Notes: generated by a model from the sequence alone, not told the origin. 60,868 bases of DNA from Comamonadaceae bacterium (GCA_947374535.1 CANCCJ010000009.1:1-60868), one strand, 5' to 3'. Shown: positions 8,716 to 17,743, counted from the stretch's first letter. A program made the numbers and translations.

Positions 8716-10329
8716 ATGACCTGTTTTTCTCTACCTGTGTGGACACGCCAGCTTGCATGGCGCACGGCTTGTGCGGTTGCGCTTGGTGTGCTGAGCCACA
8801 CATCCGCATTGGCCCTCACCACCGAGCAAGCGCGTGCACTCACGCTGGGCGACACCGACGCACGCATCACGGCGCTACAAAAAGCCCTAGCAGCTCCGGA
8901 TGTCAAAACAGCCGCCTTCTTGCAGGCGATGGCCGACGATGCGGTGAAAGTCAATGGCACACACGTGCTGATCGTGCACGACGGCAAAGCGACCGACCCC
9001 GTGAGCGGCGAAGCCACTGCGCTGCCTGATACCGCAGAAGACGTGATCAACAACAACCGCATGCGCGGCGAAATTGACGCTGCTTTGTCCGCGTTGCAAC
9101 TACTCAGCCCCGATGTCGCGCTGCGCACGCAAGCGGCCAAATCGGTACTGAAAGAACCTGACCCAACCAAACTGGTCATGCTGGACAAAGCCTTGGCCAG
9201 CGAGTCCAACGAGGACGTGAAAAAACAAATGCTATTGGCCCGCGCCGCCATTTTGCTCAACAGTGACAATGCACAAGAGCGCTTTGCGTCGGCCAAAACT
9301 TTGGCAGAGAGCCAAACGCCGGACACCCAACTCTTGCTCAACCAACGCTTAAGCCAAGAAGAAGACAAACAAGTACGCGCGCAGTTGCAAACTTCGTTGC
9401 TCACCATCCAAGCAGCCCTGAACTGGGGCGAAAAGCTAGGCGCTTTGTTCACCGGCATCAGCCTTGGATCTATCTTGTTGCTGGTGGCTTTGGGCCTCGC
9501 CATCACCTACGGTTTGATGGGCGTGATCAACATGGCGCACGGCGAGCTGATGATGATTGGCGCTTATGCCACCTACGTGGTGCAAGGCTTGTTTCGCCAA
9601 TATTTACCGGGCATGTTTGACGCGTATTTGTTAGTGGCAGTACCTGCTTCATTCCTCGCCGCCGCCTTGGTGGGTGCCGTGCTGGAGCGTTTGGTGTTGC
9701 GCCACTTGTATGGTCGCCCGTTGGAGACGTTGCTGGCCACATGGGGCATCAGCTTGGTGTTGATGCAAGGTGTGCGCAGTATTTTTGGTGCGCAAAACGT
9801 GGGCGTTGAAAACCCCTCATGGATGAGTGGCGGCGTGCAGCTGCTGGCCAACCTATCGCTGCCCTACAACCGTTTGATCATCATCTGCTTTGCGCTGTTG
9901 GTGTTGGTTGGCATGACGCTGCTGATTGGCAAAACGCGTTTGGGTTTGTTCGTGCGCGGCGTCACCCAAAACCGCCCTATGGCGTCGGCCTTGGGTGTGA
10001 ACACCGCACGCATTGACACCTACGCGTTTTCGCTCGGTTGTGGCATTGCTGGCTTGGCCGGTTGCGCCCTCAGCCAAATCGGCAACGTCGGCCCAGACCT
10101 CGGCCAAAGCTACATCGTCGACGCCTTCATGGTGGTGGTGCTGGGTGGCGTGGGCCAACTGGCAGGCACGGTCTACGCCGCAATGGGTTTGGGCTTGATG
10201 AACAAATTGCTCGAGGGCGTGGCCGGTGCTGTGCTGGCCAAGATAGCGGTGCTGGTATTCATCATCGTGTTCATCCAAAAACGCCCACAAGGCATCTTTG
10301 CCATGAAAGGCCGCAGCGCGGAAGCATGA
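8716..10329 (+). CDS. urtB: Urea ABC transporter permease UrtB
   Basis: First membrane permease of the urea importer, 537 aa. After a signal-like segment there is a periplasmic helical region of about 220 residues peculiar to UrtB (from TTEQARALTLGD onward), then a LivH-type permease domain from about residue 255 (LGSILLLVALGLAITYGLMGVINMA, HLYGRPLETLLATWG, VVVLGGVGQLAGT). The ATG at 8716 has GGA upstream and lies beyond the terminator; the upstream ATG at 8668 would place the terminator hairpin inside the coding sequence. It is followed one base later by urtC. Confidence 0.94.
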   Translation: MTCFSLPVWTRQLAWRTACAVALGVLSHTSALALTTEQARALTLGDTDARITALQKALAAPDVKTAAFLQAMADDAVKVNGTHVLIVHDGKATDPVSGEATALPDTAEDVINNNRMRGEIDAALSALQLLSPDVALRTQAAKSVLKEPDPTKLVMLDKALASESNEDVKKQMLLARAAILLNSDNAQERFASAKTLAESQTPDTQLLLNQRLSQEEDKQVRAQLQTSLLTIQAALNWGEKLGALFTGISLGSILLLVALGLAITYGLMGVINMAHGELMMIGAYATYVVQGLFRQYLPGMFDAYLLVAVPASFLAAALVGAVLERLVLRHLYGRPLETLLATWGISLVLMQGVRSIFGAQNVGVENPSWMSGGVQLLANLSLPYNRLIIICFALLVLVGMTLLIGKTRLGLFVRGVTQNRPMASALGVNTARIDTYAFSLGCGIAGLAGCALSQIGNVGPDLGQSYIVDAFMVVVLGGVGQLAGTVYAAMGLGLMNKLLEGVAGAVLAKIAVLVFIIVFIQKRPQGIFAMKGRSAEA

Positions 10330-10330
10330 C

Positions 10331-11464
10331 ATGACAACACACAACTCTTCTACTTTGCAACTGCCCCAGACGCCTGCTTTGTTGGGCACCAAAGGTTGGA
10401 TACTTTTCTTAGCCGCTTTCATCACCGTTTGCGCGGTGGTGCCGGTTCTTAACTTGTGGGTGCCGACAGACAGCGTCTTTCATGTGAGCGACTACGCCGT
10501 GGCGCTGGTCGGCAAGATCATGTGCTACGCCATCTGCGCACTGGCGATGGATTTGATTTGGGGCTACACCGGCATCTTGTCGCTGGGTCATGGCTTGTTC
10601 TTTGCGCTGGGCGGTTATGTGATGGGCATGTACCTGATGCGCCAAATCGGCACTGACGGCAACTACAAAAGCAACCTGCCCGACTTCATGGTGTTCCTCG
10701 ATTGGAAAACTTTGCCTTGGCACTGGACCTTCAGCGATAGCTTCATCGCCACGCTGTTGATGATCGTGCTGGTGCCGGGCGTGTTGGCCTTTGTGTTTGG
10801 CTACTTTGCATTTCGCTCGCGCATCAAAGGCGTGTACTTCTCCATCATCACGCAGGCCATGACCTTTGCCGCCATGCTGCTGTTCTTTCGCAACGAAACC
10901 GGCTTTGGTGGCAACAACGGCTTCACCGATTTCAAACGCATCTTGGACTTGCCCATCGCCACACCCGCCATGCGCATGACCCTGTTTGTGCTGACAGGTT
11001 GGGCTTTGTTGATGAGCTATTTGTTTGCCCGATGGTTAGTGCAAAGCAAATTTGGTCGCGTGCTGCAAGCCGTTCGTGATGCGGAGAGCCGTGTGATGTT
11101 TTCGGGCTACTCGCCCCTGCCCTACAAACTGACCATCTGGGTGATCTCGGCGGTGATGTGCGGTATTGCCGGTGCTTTGTATGTGCCTCAAGTGGGCATC
11201 ATCAACCCCAGCGAAATGAGCACGGCCAACTCGATTGAAATCGCTGTGTGGGCGGCCGTGGGAGGCCGCGCTTCATTGATTGGCCCCATCGTCGGTGCGT
11301 TCTTGGTCAACGGCATGAAGAGCTGGCTGACCGTGACTGCACCTGAATTTTGGTTGTACTTCTTAGGCGCCTTGTTCATCGGCGTGACCTTGTACATGCC
11401 GCACGGCGTGGTGGGCTTGATTCAAAAAATCAGCGCCAAGAAAGATGCCGAGGAGCGCGTATGA
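10331..11464 (+). CDS. urtC: Urea ABC transporter permease UrtC
   Basis: Second (LivM-type) permease of the urea importer, 377 aa, with about nine hydrophobic segments. Signatures are AMDLIWGYTGILSLGHGLFFALGGY and the EAA-like AVRDAESRVMFSGYSP region, followed by EIAVWAAVGGRASLIGPIVGA. It begins one base after the urtB stop, and its TGA overlaps the urtD ATG by four bases, so the operon is tightly coupled. Confidence 0.95.
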   Translation: MTTHNSSTLQLPQTPALLGTKGWILFLAAFITVCAVVPVLNLWVPTDSVFHVSDYAVALVGKIMCYAICALAMDLIWGYTGILSLGHGLFFALGGYVMGMYLMRQIGTDGNYKSNLPDFMVFLDWKTLPWHWTFSDSFIATLLMIVLVPGVLAFVFGYFAFRSRIKGVYFSIITQAMTFAAMLLFFRNETGFGGNNGFTDFKRILDLPIATPAMRMTLFVLTGWALLMSYLFARWLVQSKFGRVLQAVRDAESRVMFSGYSPLPYKLTIWVISAVMCGIAGALYVPQVGIINPSEMSTANSIEIAVWAAVGGRASLIGPIVGAFLVNGMKSWLTVTAPEFWLYFLGALFIGVTLYMPHGVVGLIQKISAKKDAEERV

Positions 11465-12333
11465 CCCCCGATCTGTTTGACGAAGGCGCTGAGCGCTTAG
11501 CCACCCACCAAGCGCGTGTGGTAACTGAGGTCAACTCGGGCGACCGCAGCGCCAGCTATGGCCGTGTGCACGAAAGCGGCTCGCTTGACGTGACCCATGG
11601 GCGCATCTTGTACTTGGAAGATGTGCACGTGAGCTTCGATGGGTTCAAAGCCATCAACGGTTTATCACTCGACATTGCGCCTGGCGAGCTGCGCTGCATC
11701 ATCGGACCCAACGGCGCTGGCAAGACCACGATGATGGACATCATCACCGGCAAAACCAAACCCGACTCGGGCCAAGTGTTCTTTGGCAGCACCATCGACT
11801 TGCTGCGCCACAACGAACCCGAAATTGCACAACTGGGCATTGGACGGAAGTTCCAAAAGCCCACCGTGTTTGAACGTTTGAGCGTGTTTGAAAACTTAGA
11901 GCTGGCCCTGAAAACACACAAGGGTGTGGCCGCATCCATGTTCTTCCAACTCAACGGCACGCAGCGTGACCGCTTGAGCGAAGTGCTGCAGACCATCCAC
12001 TTGGAAGCCAGCGTGGCGCGACAAGCCGGCAACCTGAGCCACGGCCAAAAGCAATGGCTAGAGATTGGCATGCTCCTCATGCAAGACCCCAAACTCTTGC
12101 TGCTCGACGAGCCCGTAGCCGGCATGACCGACTTTGAAACCGAACGCACCGCCGAACTTTTTTTGACCCTCAAAGGCAAACACTCGCTGATGGTGGTGGA
12201 GCACGACATGAGCTTCATCAACACCATCTCTGACATCGTCACCGTGCTGTGCGATGGCTCGGTGTTGGCGCAAGGCACGCTGGCCCAAGTGCAAGCCGAC
12301 GAGCGGGTGATTGAGGTGTACTTAGGCCGCTAA
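11461..12333 (+). CDS. urtD: Urea ABC transporter ATP-binding protein UrtD
   Basis: LivG-type ATPase of the importer, 290 aa. It begins with an unusual extension of about 48 residues before the ABC domain (LEDVHVSFDGFKAINGLSLDI). Walker A is GPNGAGKT, the signature is LSHGQKQW, Walker B is LLLLDEPVAGM, and the switch histidine lies in VVEHDMSF. The start is the ATG that overlaps the urtC stop (ATGA); the frame is open further upstream but those residues read through urtC in another frame. Confidence 0.95.
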   Translation: MTPDLFDEGAERLATHQARVVTEVNSGDRSASYGRVHESGSLDVTHGRILYLEDVHVSFDGFKAINGLSLDIAPGELRCIIGPNGAGKTTMMDIITGKTKPDSGQVFFGSTIDLLRHNEPEIAQLGIGRKFQKPTVFERLSVFENLELALKTHKGVAASMFFQLNGTQRDRLSEVLQTIHLEASVARQAGNLSHGQKQWLEIGMLLMQDPKLLLLDEPVAGMTDFETERTAELFLTLKGKHSLMVVEHDMSFINTISDIVTVLCDGSVLAQGTLAQVQADERVIEVYLGR

Positions 12334-12347
12334 ACCTGACCTTGACT

Positions 12348-13061
12348 ATGCAAACCAACGACATGCCTTTACTCCAAGCATCCAACATCAACCAGTATTA
12401 CGGTGGCTCGCACATCCTGCGCGATGTGAGCTTTGAGGCCAACTTAGGCCGCATCACCGTGCTGTTGGGCCGCAACGGCGTGGGTAAAACCACGTTGCTC
12501 AAATCGCTCATGGGCGCGGTGCCCATTCGCGATGGCAGCATATCCTTCAACGGCGCGTCCATCGAACGTGCCGCGCCTTATGAACGCGCGCGGGCAGGCA
12601 TTGGCTATGTGCCACAGGGGCGCGAGATTTTTGCGCGCCTCACGGTGGAAGACAACTTGCGCATGGGTCTCGCCACCCAGCCTGCGGGCACTGATATACC
12701 AGCGGAGTTGTTTGAACTGTTCCCCGTATTGAAGCAAATGCTGCATCGCCGAGGTGGCGATTTGTCGGGCGGGCAGCAACAGCAACTGGCGATTGCGCGA
12801 GCTTTGGCTTCTGGCCCCAAGCTGCTGGTGTTAGACGAACCCACCGAGGGCATTCAACCCAGCATCATCAAAGACATTGGCCGCGTCATTCGCATGTTGG
12901 CCAGTCGCGGTGACATGGCGATTTTGTTGTGCGAGCAGTATTACGACTTTGCTGAAGAACTTGCAGACGACTACTTGGTGATGGAACGCGGTGAGGTGAT
13001 TGCACGCGGGTTGGGTTCAGACATGCAGCGTGATCACGTTCGTCAACTTGTTGCTATCTGA
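12348..13061 (+). CDS. urtE: Urea ABC transporter ATP-binding protein UrtE
   Basis: LivF-type ATPase, partner of UrtD, 237 aa. It opens with the family block INQYYGGSHILRDVSFEA and has Walker A GRNGVGKT, signature LSGGQQQQLA, Walker B LLVLDEPTEGIQPS, and CEQYYDFAEELADDYLVMERGE near the end. A TTG at 12342 is an alternative start, but the ATG is preferred; no ribosome binding site is visible for either. It is the last gene of the operon and convergent with ureD. Confidence 0.94.
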   Translation: MQTNDMPLLQASNINQYYGGSHILRDVSFEANLGRITVLLGRNGVGKTTLLKSLMGAVPIRDGSISFNGASIERAAPYERARAGIGYVPQGREIFARLTVEDNLRMGLATQPAGTDIPAELFELFPVLKQMLHRRGGDLSGGQQQQLAIARALASGPKLLVLDEPTEGIQPSIIKDIGRVIRMLASRGDMAILLCEQYYDFAEELADDYLVMERGEVIARGLGSDMQRDHVRQLVAI

Positions 13062-13094
13062 GTTGTCGTTCGTGAAGGTTTCTCGCCGGAGGGC

Positions 13095-13172
13095 ATCAGG
13101 CGATGCGTGTGGGGCGGCTTCCTCATGCTGGGGTACCAGAAATCGTCAGCCGCCCCACACGCACCGCCTGAT
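13095..13172. repeat. Hairpin element 1 with conserved loop
   Basis: A 25-base arm (13095-13119) is complementary to 13148-13172, with a single A-C mismatch at 13103/13164. Pairing stops at both outer ends, so the stem is exactly 25 bp. The 28-base loop (13120-13147) starts TCCTCA, contains GCTGGGGTACCAGAA and ends TCGTC. Within it CTGG-GGTA-CCAG can form a small apical hairpin. Element 2 has the same loop but an unrelated stem. There is no T-run on either strand next to it, so it is not an ordinary terminator. Function unknown. Confidence 0.85.
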
Positions 13173-13322
13173 TTGTTGGCGGCGAAAGATGTGTCTCGTA
13201 CATAGTTTCGTTGGCGCACTTTGACATCGACACAGAGCTAGAGCCAAGCAAGCAATGTCCCATCAAACGCAAAGCGGAGATGGGACTCAGTTGAACCGAA
13301 CCGAAACAAAGCAGGCCGCAGT
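13173..13322. other. Spacer between the two hairpin elements
   Basis: About 150 bases between hairpins 1 and 2, in the convergent urtE-ureD gap. A GGCGGCGAAAGA directly after hairpin 1 is partly complementary to the sequence just before it. I see no convincing ORF, promoter or further repeat. Confidence 0.5.
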
Positions 13323-13399
13323 CTGGGGGTAGAGGCCTTGGGCAGGTTCCTCAGCTGGGGTACCAGAAGTCGTCACCTGCCCAAGGCCTCTACCCCCAG
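13323..13399. repeat. Hairpin element 2 with conserved loop
   Basis: A perfect 25-bp stem (13323-13347 with 13375-13399) encloses a 27-base loop that differs from the loop of element 1 by one missing T and one A-to-G change. The arm (starting CTGGGGGTAGAGGCC) shares no similarity with the arm of element 1. Loop orientation is the same in both. The mini-hairpin CTGG-GGTA-CCAG is kept. An A-run 11 bases downstream on the plus strand is on the wrong side for a terminator of ureD. Function unknown. Confidence 0.88.
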
Positions 13400-13417
13400 C
13401 GAGCCCAGCAAAAAAAA

Positions 13418-14251
13418 CTACATAGCCCAAATACGCGGCGGCTTATCCGCCATAGCCCACAAGCCCCGCCGCCAAGCTGCCCAAACACCCCGCAACAACG
13501 TCTGCGCAGGCTCCACCAAAGGCGACAACGTGCGCAACACCACCATGCGTGGATGCGGCGACGTCACACCCGCCACCAATCCCGCGGGTGCCACCTCGGT
13601 CAACTCACGCGCCAACGACAAAGCCAAGTCGCGGCGCTCGCGCGGCAGATCGGCACCACACGCAAATACCAAGGTTGCCATGCAACGGTACTTGGCCAAA
13701 CCCAAAGGGCCATCCATCAAGCGTGCGTCTCGTGCATCCAATAAACCCCGCTCTAGCCACACGCCTGCCACCTCCATGTGCTGCTGCAATTGACCGCGTT
13801 CAAATGGCAAGTTGGCCTTGGGCAGACCAAGGGCGGTGATGTCCCACGCCATCATCTCGGCTGTGGGGGCAAGGTCAAACACCGCATGGTTCAAACCGTG
13901 GCAACCGTTGTAGGCAATGGTTTCTAGCGGCAGCCACTCCAGGCGCGCGCCTGCGCCCACATGGGCTTTCACTTGCTGTGTGGCTAAGCCCTGTTCGCTT
14001 CGGTAAAAACGCGTGGCACCGGGTGTGGTCAACAACGCATGTGTACCTGACCCCAAGTGCAGCTGAATGTCCAACATGTCGCCACCCACCAAACCACTGG
14101 GCGGATGCACCAACACGTTGTGACACACGGCGTCACCTTCGGGGTAGAGGCTTTGCAACACGCGCAGCGGGCCTTCGTGCTCGAACTTCGCCACCGTGCG
14201 CTTTGCGGCAAGCGTGTAGTCGAGTTTGAGATGTGCTTGCCAACCGCTCAT
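13418..14251 (-). CDS. ureD: Urease accessory protein UreD
   Basis: UreD (UreH) scaffold, 277 aa, which binds apo-urease and channels nickel from UreG and UreF. Recognisable blocks are LHPPSGLVGGDMLDI-like (VHPPSGLVGGDMLDI), LLTTPGATRFYRS, and LEWLPLETIAYNG near residue 105, with a C-terminal arginine/tryptophan-rich segment. It lies alone, on the same strand as ureA-G but cut off from them by the oppositely oriented urt operon. It is divergent from the TonB-dependent receptor gene. Confidence 0.95.
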   Translation of the reverse strand: MSGWQAHLKLDYTLAAKRTVAKFEHEGPLRVLQSLYPEGDAVCHNVLVHPPSGLVGGDMLDIQLHLGSGTHALLTTPGATRFYRSEQGLATQQVKAHVGAGARLEWLPLETIAYNGCHGLNHAVFDLAPTAEMMAWDITALGLPKANLPFERGQLQQHMEVAGVWLERGLLDARDARLMDGPLGLAKYRCMATLVFACGADLPRERRDLALSLARELTEVAPAGLVAGVTSPHPRMVVLRTLSPLVEPAQTLLRGVWAAWRRGLWAMADKPPRIWAM

Positions 14252-14389
14252 GTCTTGCCTTGTTTTGGTGCCGAAAAATAAATCAATCGATTACATGGTG
14301 CGAAGCGCACATAACCAGTGCAGACCAACGCGTCGTTTGCACAGTTTAGGGCGCCTCCACTGGCGCACCAATTGCTATGTCAATGGGTG

Positions 14390-16453
14390 ATGTCCGTTCT
14401 TTCTTTGTCCTCTAAGCGCGCAAGCTGTATTGCGGCATTGCATTTGTGCCTTGCAGGCTTCGTGCCAGAGACACGCGCCGATGGCTTAGACATACATTTA
14501 CTCGCACACGCCGTGATACCCGAGGTTGAAATTCACGGCCAGTACGACACCGCTAGCAGCGACAGCGCATCAGACGGCAGCATCCGTGCTGAACGTATGG
14601 CACAACAAGTGCTGATCAGACCGGCCGATGTTTTAGAAAACATCCCCGGCATGGTGGTGACCCAACACTCAGGCGATGGCAAGGCCAATCAATATTTTTT
14701 GCGCGGCGTCAACCTAGACCACGGCACCGACTTCGCCACCACCATCAACGGTGTGCCCGTGAACCTGCCCACACATGCGCACGGCCAAGGCTACAGCGAT
14801 TTGAATTTTCTAATGCCCGAGCTGATCCAACGCATGGACTATCGCAAAGGACCCTACGCCGCGCAAGACGGCGATTTCTCGTCTGCTGGCTCCGCCAACT
14901 TGGTGTACCGCACACAGATTGACCAACCCTTCAGCAACATCACTTGGGGTCAGCGTGGCTACGTGCGCGGCATGGCTGTCGGTTCACGCACCATTGGTGA
15001 TGACATCACCTTACTCACCGCCGTAGAACGCACCAACAGCGACGGCCCATGGGCCGTACCCGAAGGCTTGCGCAAAACCAACGCACTAGTCACGCTGAGT
15101 GGCGGCAGCGCATCACAAGGCTGGTCCACCAGCCTGATGGCTTACCGCGCGCACTGGACCTCGACTGACCAAATTCCCCAGCGCCTCATCGACCAAGGCG
15201 TTTACCAAGGCCAAACTTTTGGCCGCTTTGACTCACTTGACCCCAGTGATGGCGGCCAAACCAGCCGGGCTAGTCTATCGGGCGAATGGCACCAGCGCAC
15301 GCGCGACAACGCGCGCAAGGTGAGTTGGTTTGTCATGCAATACGACCTTGATTTGTATTCCAACTTCACTTACCAAATGACGCCCATGGGCGATCAATTT
15401 GCGCAACGCGACTCGCGCACTGCCTACGGCGCGCAGACATCACAGTCTTGGTTCATCGATGCATCAGATACCACGTCCATCATCAACACAGTGGGTTTAC
15501 AACTACGTCAGGACCAAATTCAAGTGGGGCTTGACCAGACCACAAACCGACAAGTCACCAGCCAAGTGCGCGCAGATGATGTGCGGCAATCGTTGGTCGG
15601 TGTTTACGGCGAAAACAACACGGCATGGTCTAAGTTTTTCCGAACCGTGACCGGCCTTCGCTTGGACCAATTCGACGCTCAGGTGCAAAGCACGCTCGTT
15701 TCAAGCACTGCGACCAACCAGCAAAGCCAACGGGTATCGCCTAAGTTTTCGGTCATCTTGGTGCCCTGGGAGGTAGAGACCGAGATTTTCTTCAACGTGG
15801 GGCGCGGCTTCCATAGCAACGATGCGCGCAGCCATGCGGGCCTGACGCGCTCGCAAGGGGAAGAGTTAGGCCTACGCACACAGGCCCTACCGCATGTGCA
15901 AACCAGCCTCGCCTTATGGCGTTTGGACTTTGACTCGGAGTTGCGCTACTTAGGCGATACAGGCAGCACACAGGCGGGTCGACCCAGCGAACGCACGGGA
16001 CTTGAATTCAACAACCGATGGACACCCACGCAACATGTTTCCCTAGATGCCAATTTAGCTTGGAGCAAGCCACGCTATAGCGACTACAGCCCTGCTGGCG
16101 ACCACATTCCAAACGCCGTGCAAAAAGTCGCTCACGTCAGTGCGGCCGCAAACCACATTGGCAGCTGGTCTTTTGCACTCGGTTTGCGCTACATCGGCTC
16201 GGCAGCTTTGGTGGAGGACAACAGCTTGCGTTCTTCGGCCAACATCACCACGCAACTGCGCATCGCCAAAAAGGTAAGCCCCAAGCTCGATTTATCGCTT
16301 GATGTATTCAACCTTGCCAACCGTAAAAACAACGACATTCAATACGCCTACACCTCACGGCTGATCGGCGAACCTGCCGCAGGGGTGAACGACTTACACA
16401 TTCATCCCGCAGAACCGCGTACTTTGCGTGCAAGCCTACGCCTGAGGTACTGA
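14390..16453 (+). CDS. TonB-dependent outer-membrane receptor
   Basis: Outer-membrane receptor of about 687 aa from the chosen ATG (a GTG at 14318 would add 24 residues). A signal-like N-terminus is followed by the plug domain (ADVLENIPGMVVTQHSGDGKANQYFLRGVNLDHGTDF..., INGVPVN), then a 22-strand-type barrel ending EPRTLRASLRLRY with the terminal aromatic residue. Ligand unknown. The neighbourhood (ureD divergently adjacent, UreJ nickel permease in the same locus) suggests nickel chelates, but siderophore or other cargo cannot be excluded. Confidence 0.88.
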   Translation: MSVLSLSSKRASCIAALHLCLAGFVPETRADGLDIHLLAHAVIPEVEIHGQYDTASSDSASDGSIRAERMAQQVLIRPADVLENIPGMVVTQHSGDGKANQYFLRGVNLDHGTDFATTINGVPVNLPTHAHGQGYSDLNFLMPELIQRMDYRKGPYAAQDGDFSSAGSANLVYRTQIDQPFSNITWGQRGYVRGMAVGSRTIGDDITLLTAVERTNSDGPWAVPEGLRKTNALVTLSGGSASQGWSTSLMAYRAHWTSTDQIPQRLIDQGVYQGQTFGRFDSLDPSDGGQTSRASLSGEWHQRTRDNARKVSWFVMQYDLDLYSNFTYQMTPMGDQFAQRDSRTAYGAQTSQSWFIDASDTTSIINTVGLQLRQDQIQVGLDQTTNRQVTSQVRADDVRQSLVGVYGENNTAWSKFFRTVTGLRLDQFDAQVQSTLVSSTATNQQSQRVSPKFSVILVPWEVETEIFFNVGRGFHSNDARSHAGLTRSQGEELGLRTQALPHVQTSLALWRLDFDSELRYLGDTGSTQAGRPSERTGLEFNNRWTPTQHVSLDANLAWSKPRYSDYSPAGDHIPNAVQKVAHVSAAANHIGSWSFALGLRYIGSAALVEDNSLRSSANITTQLRIAKKVSPKLDLSLDVFNLANRKNNDIQYAYTSRLIGEPAAGVNDLHIHPAEPRTLRASLRLRY

Positions 16454-16471
16454 GCCACCTACACTTAACAG

Positions 16472-17743
16472 GTGACTTCAAATACAAACCAACAAATCGC
16501 CATCATTGGCGCAGGCCCCGCTGGCCTGATGGCTGCTGAAACGCTCAGCGCCGCAGGCGTTCACGTCCACGTTTACGACGCCATGCCCTCAGTCGGACGC
16601 AAGTTTTTGCTCGCGGGCTTAGGCGGGCTGAACCTGACGCACGCCGAACCCTTCGACATCTTTGTCACCCGCTACGCTGAACGCGCTGACGCGTGCGCCG
16701 CGTGGCTGAAAAGCTTTGACGCTTCGGCCATTCGCGAATGGGTGAAGGGGCTCGGCCTTGACACTTTTGTGGGCAGCTCGCAGCGCGTGTTTCCCACTGA
16801 CATGAAAGCCGCGCCGCTCTTGCGAGCTTGGTTGCACCGCTTGCGTCACCCCACACAAGGCGTGCCTGTGACCTTCCACATGCGCCACCGATGGAACGGT
16901 GGGCTGCAACACGAGGCGCCGGCTGCCCACCAATTCGCTTTGAGTTTCGACACACCGCAAGGCCCACACACGGCGCACGCCGATGCCGTGTTGTTGGCAC
17001 TGGGCGGTGGCAGTTGGGCCAAGCTGGGCTCGGATGGCGCATGGCAACCATGGCTGGGTGCGTTGGGCGTTGACGTTTCTCCCCTGTTGCCAGCGAACTG
17101 CGGTTTTGATGTGCGCTGGAGCACGCATCTGTCCAGCCAATTTGCAGGCACACCGCTCAAGTCTGTGGCGTTGTCATTCACCGACAGCCAAGGCCGCACC
17201 TTCAACCGCAAAGGCGAGTTCGTCATCACCGCCACCGGCGTGGAAGGCAACTTGGTTTACGCCGCATCCGCCTTGCTGCGTGATGAAATCGCACGCCATG
17301 GCAGCGCGGTCTTGTCACTCGACCTCAAGCCCGACTTCACGCCCGAACGCGTGCTGGCCGAGGTCAAACACCCACGCGGCACGCGCTCGCTGAGCAGCCA
17401 TTTGAAAAGTCGCCTCAACCTCACCGCCTTGCATTTGGCGCTGTTGCACGAAATGTTAAGCAAAGAAGTCATGAACGACGCCGCGCAACTGGCAGCGGCC
17501 ATCAAACACTTACCCATCACGCTGACCGCCACGCGCCCCTTGGACGAAGCCATCAGCAGCGCAGGCGGCGTGCGCCTAGAAGCGCTGGATGCACATTTGA
17601 TGGCCACCGCATTGCCCGGCTTGTTTGTGGCGGGTGAAATGCTGGACTGGGAAGCACCCACCGGCGGCTACTTGCTGAGCGCCTGTTTGGCCAGCGGTCG
17701 CGTGGCGGGCCAAGGCGCTGCCAAGTTTTTGCAGCCACTATGA
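16472..17743 (+). CDS. HI0933-family FAD-dependent oxidoreductase
   Basis: Flavoprotein of 423 aa of the HI0933/BaiN-like type (the TIGR03862 subgroup as I recall it). The start is GTG, since no ATG exists before the Rossmann motif IGAGPAGLMAAE at residues 10-21. Further signatures are GRKFLLAGLGGLNLTH, LALGGGSWAKLGSDG and the C-terminal AGEMLDWEAPTGGYLLSACLASG FAD block. Substrate unknown. It follows the receptor gene after 18 bases and may share its transcript. Confidence 0.88.
   Translation: MTSNTNQQIAIIGAGPAGLMAAETLSAAGVHVHVYDAMPSVGRKFLLAGLGGLNLTHAEPFDIFVTRYAERADACAAWLKSFDASAIREWVKGLGLDTFVGSSQRVFPTDMKAAPLLRAWLHRLRHPTQGVPVTFHMRHRWNGGLQHEAPAAHQFALSFDTPQGPHTAHADAVLLALGGGSWAKLGSDGAWQPWLGALGVDVSPLLPANCGFDVRWSTHLSSQFAGTPLKSVALSFTDSQGRTFNRKGEFVITATGVEGNLVYAASALLRDEIARHGSAVLSLDLKPDFTPERVLAEVKHPRGTRSLSSHLKSRLNLTALHLALLHEMLSKEVMNDAAQLAAAIKHLPITLTATRPLDEAISSAGGVRLEALDAHLMATALPGLFVAGEMLDWEAPTGGYLLSACLASGRVAGQGAAKFLQPL

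Noticed and set aside
13095..13399. The two hairpins as ordinary bidirectional terminators of urtE and ureD
   Set aside because: No T-run follows the stem on either strand, the stems are far longer than usual, and the loop is conserved, which terminators do not need.
14137..14155. GGGGTAGAGGC in ureD resembling the arm of hairpin 2 (possible source of the stem)
   Set aside because: Only 11 contiguous bases match in GC-rich coding DNA; this is too weak to claim a copied target.
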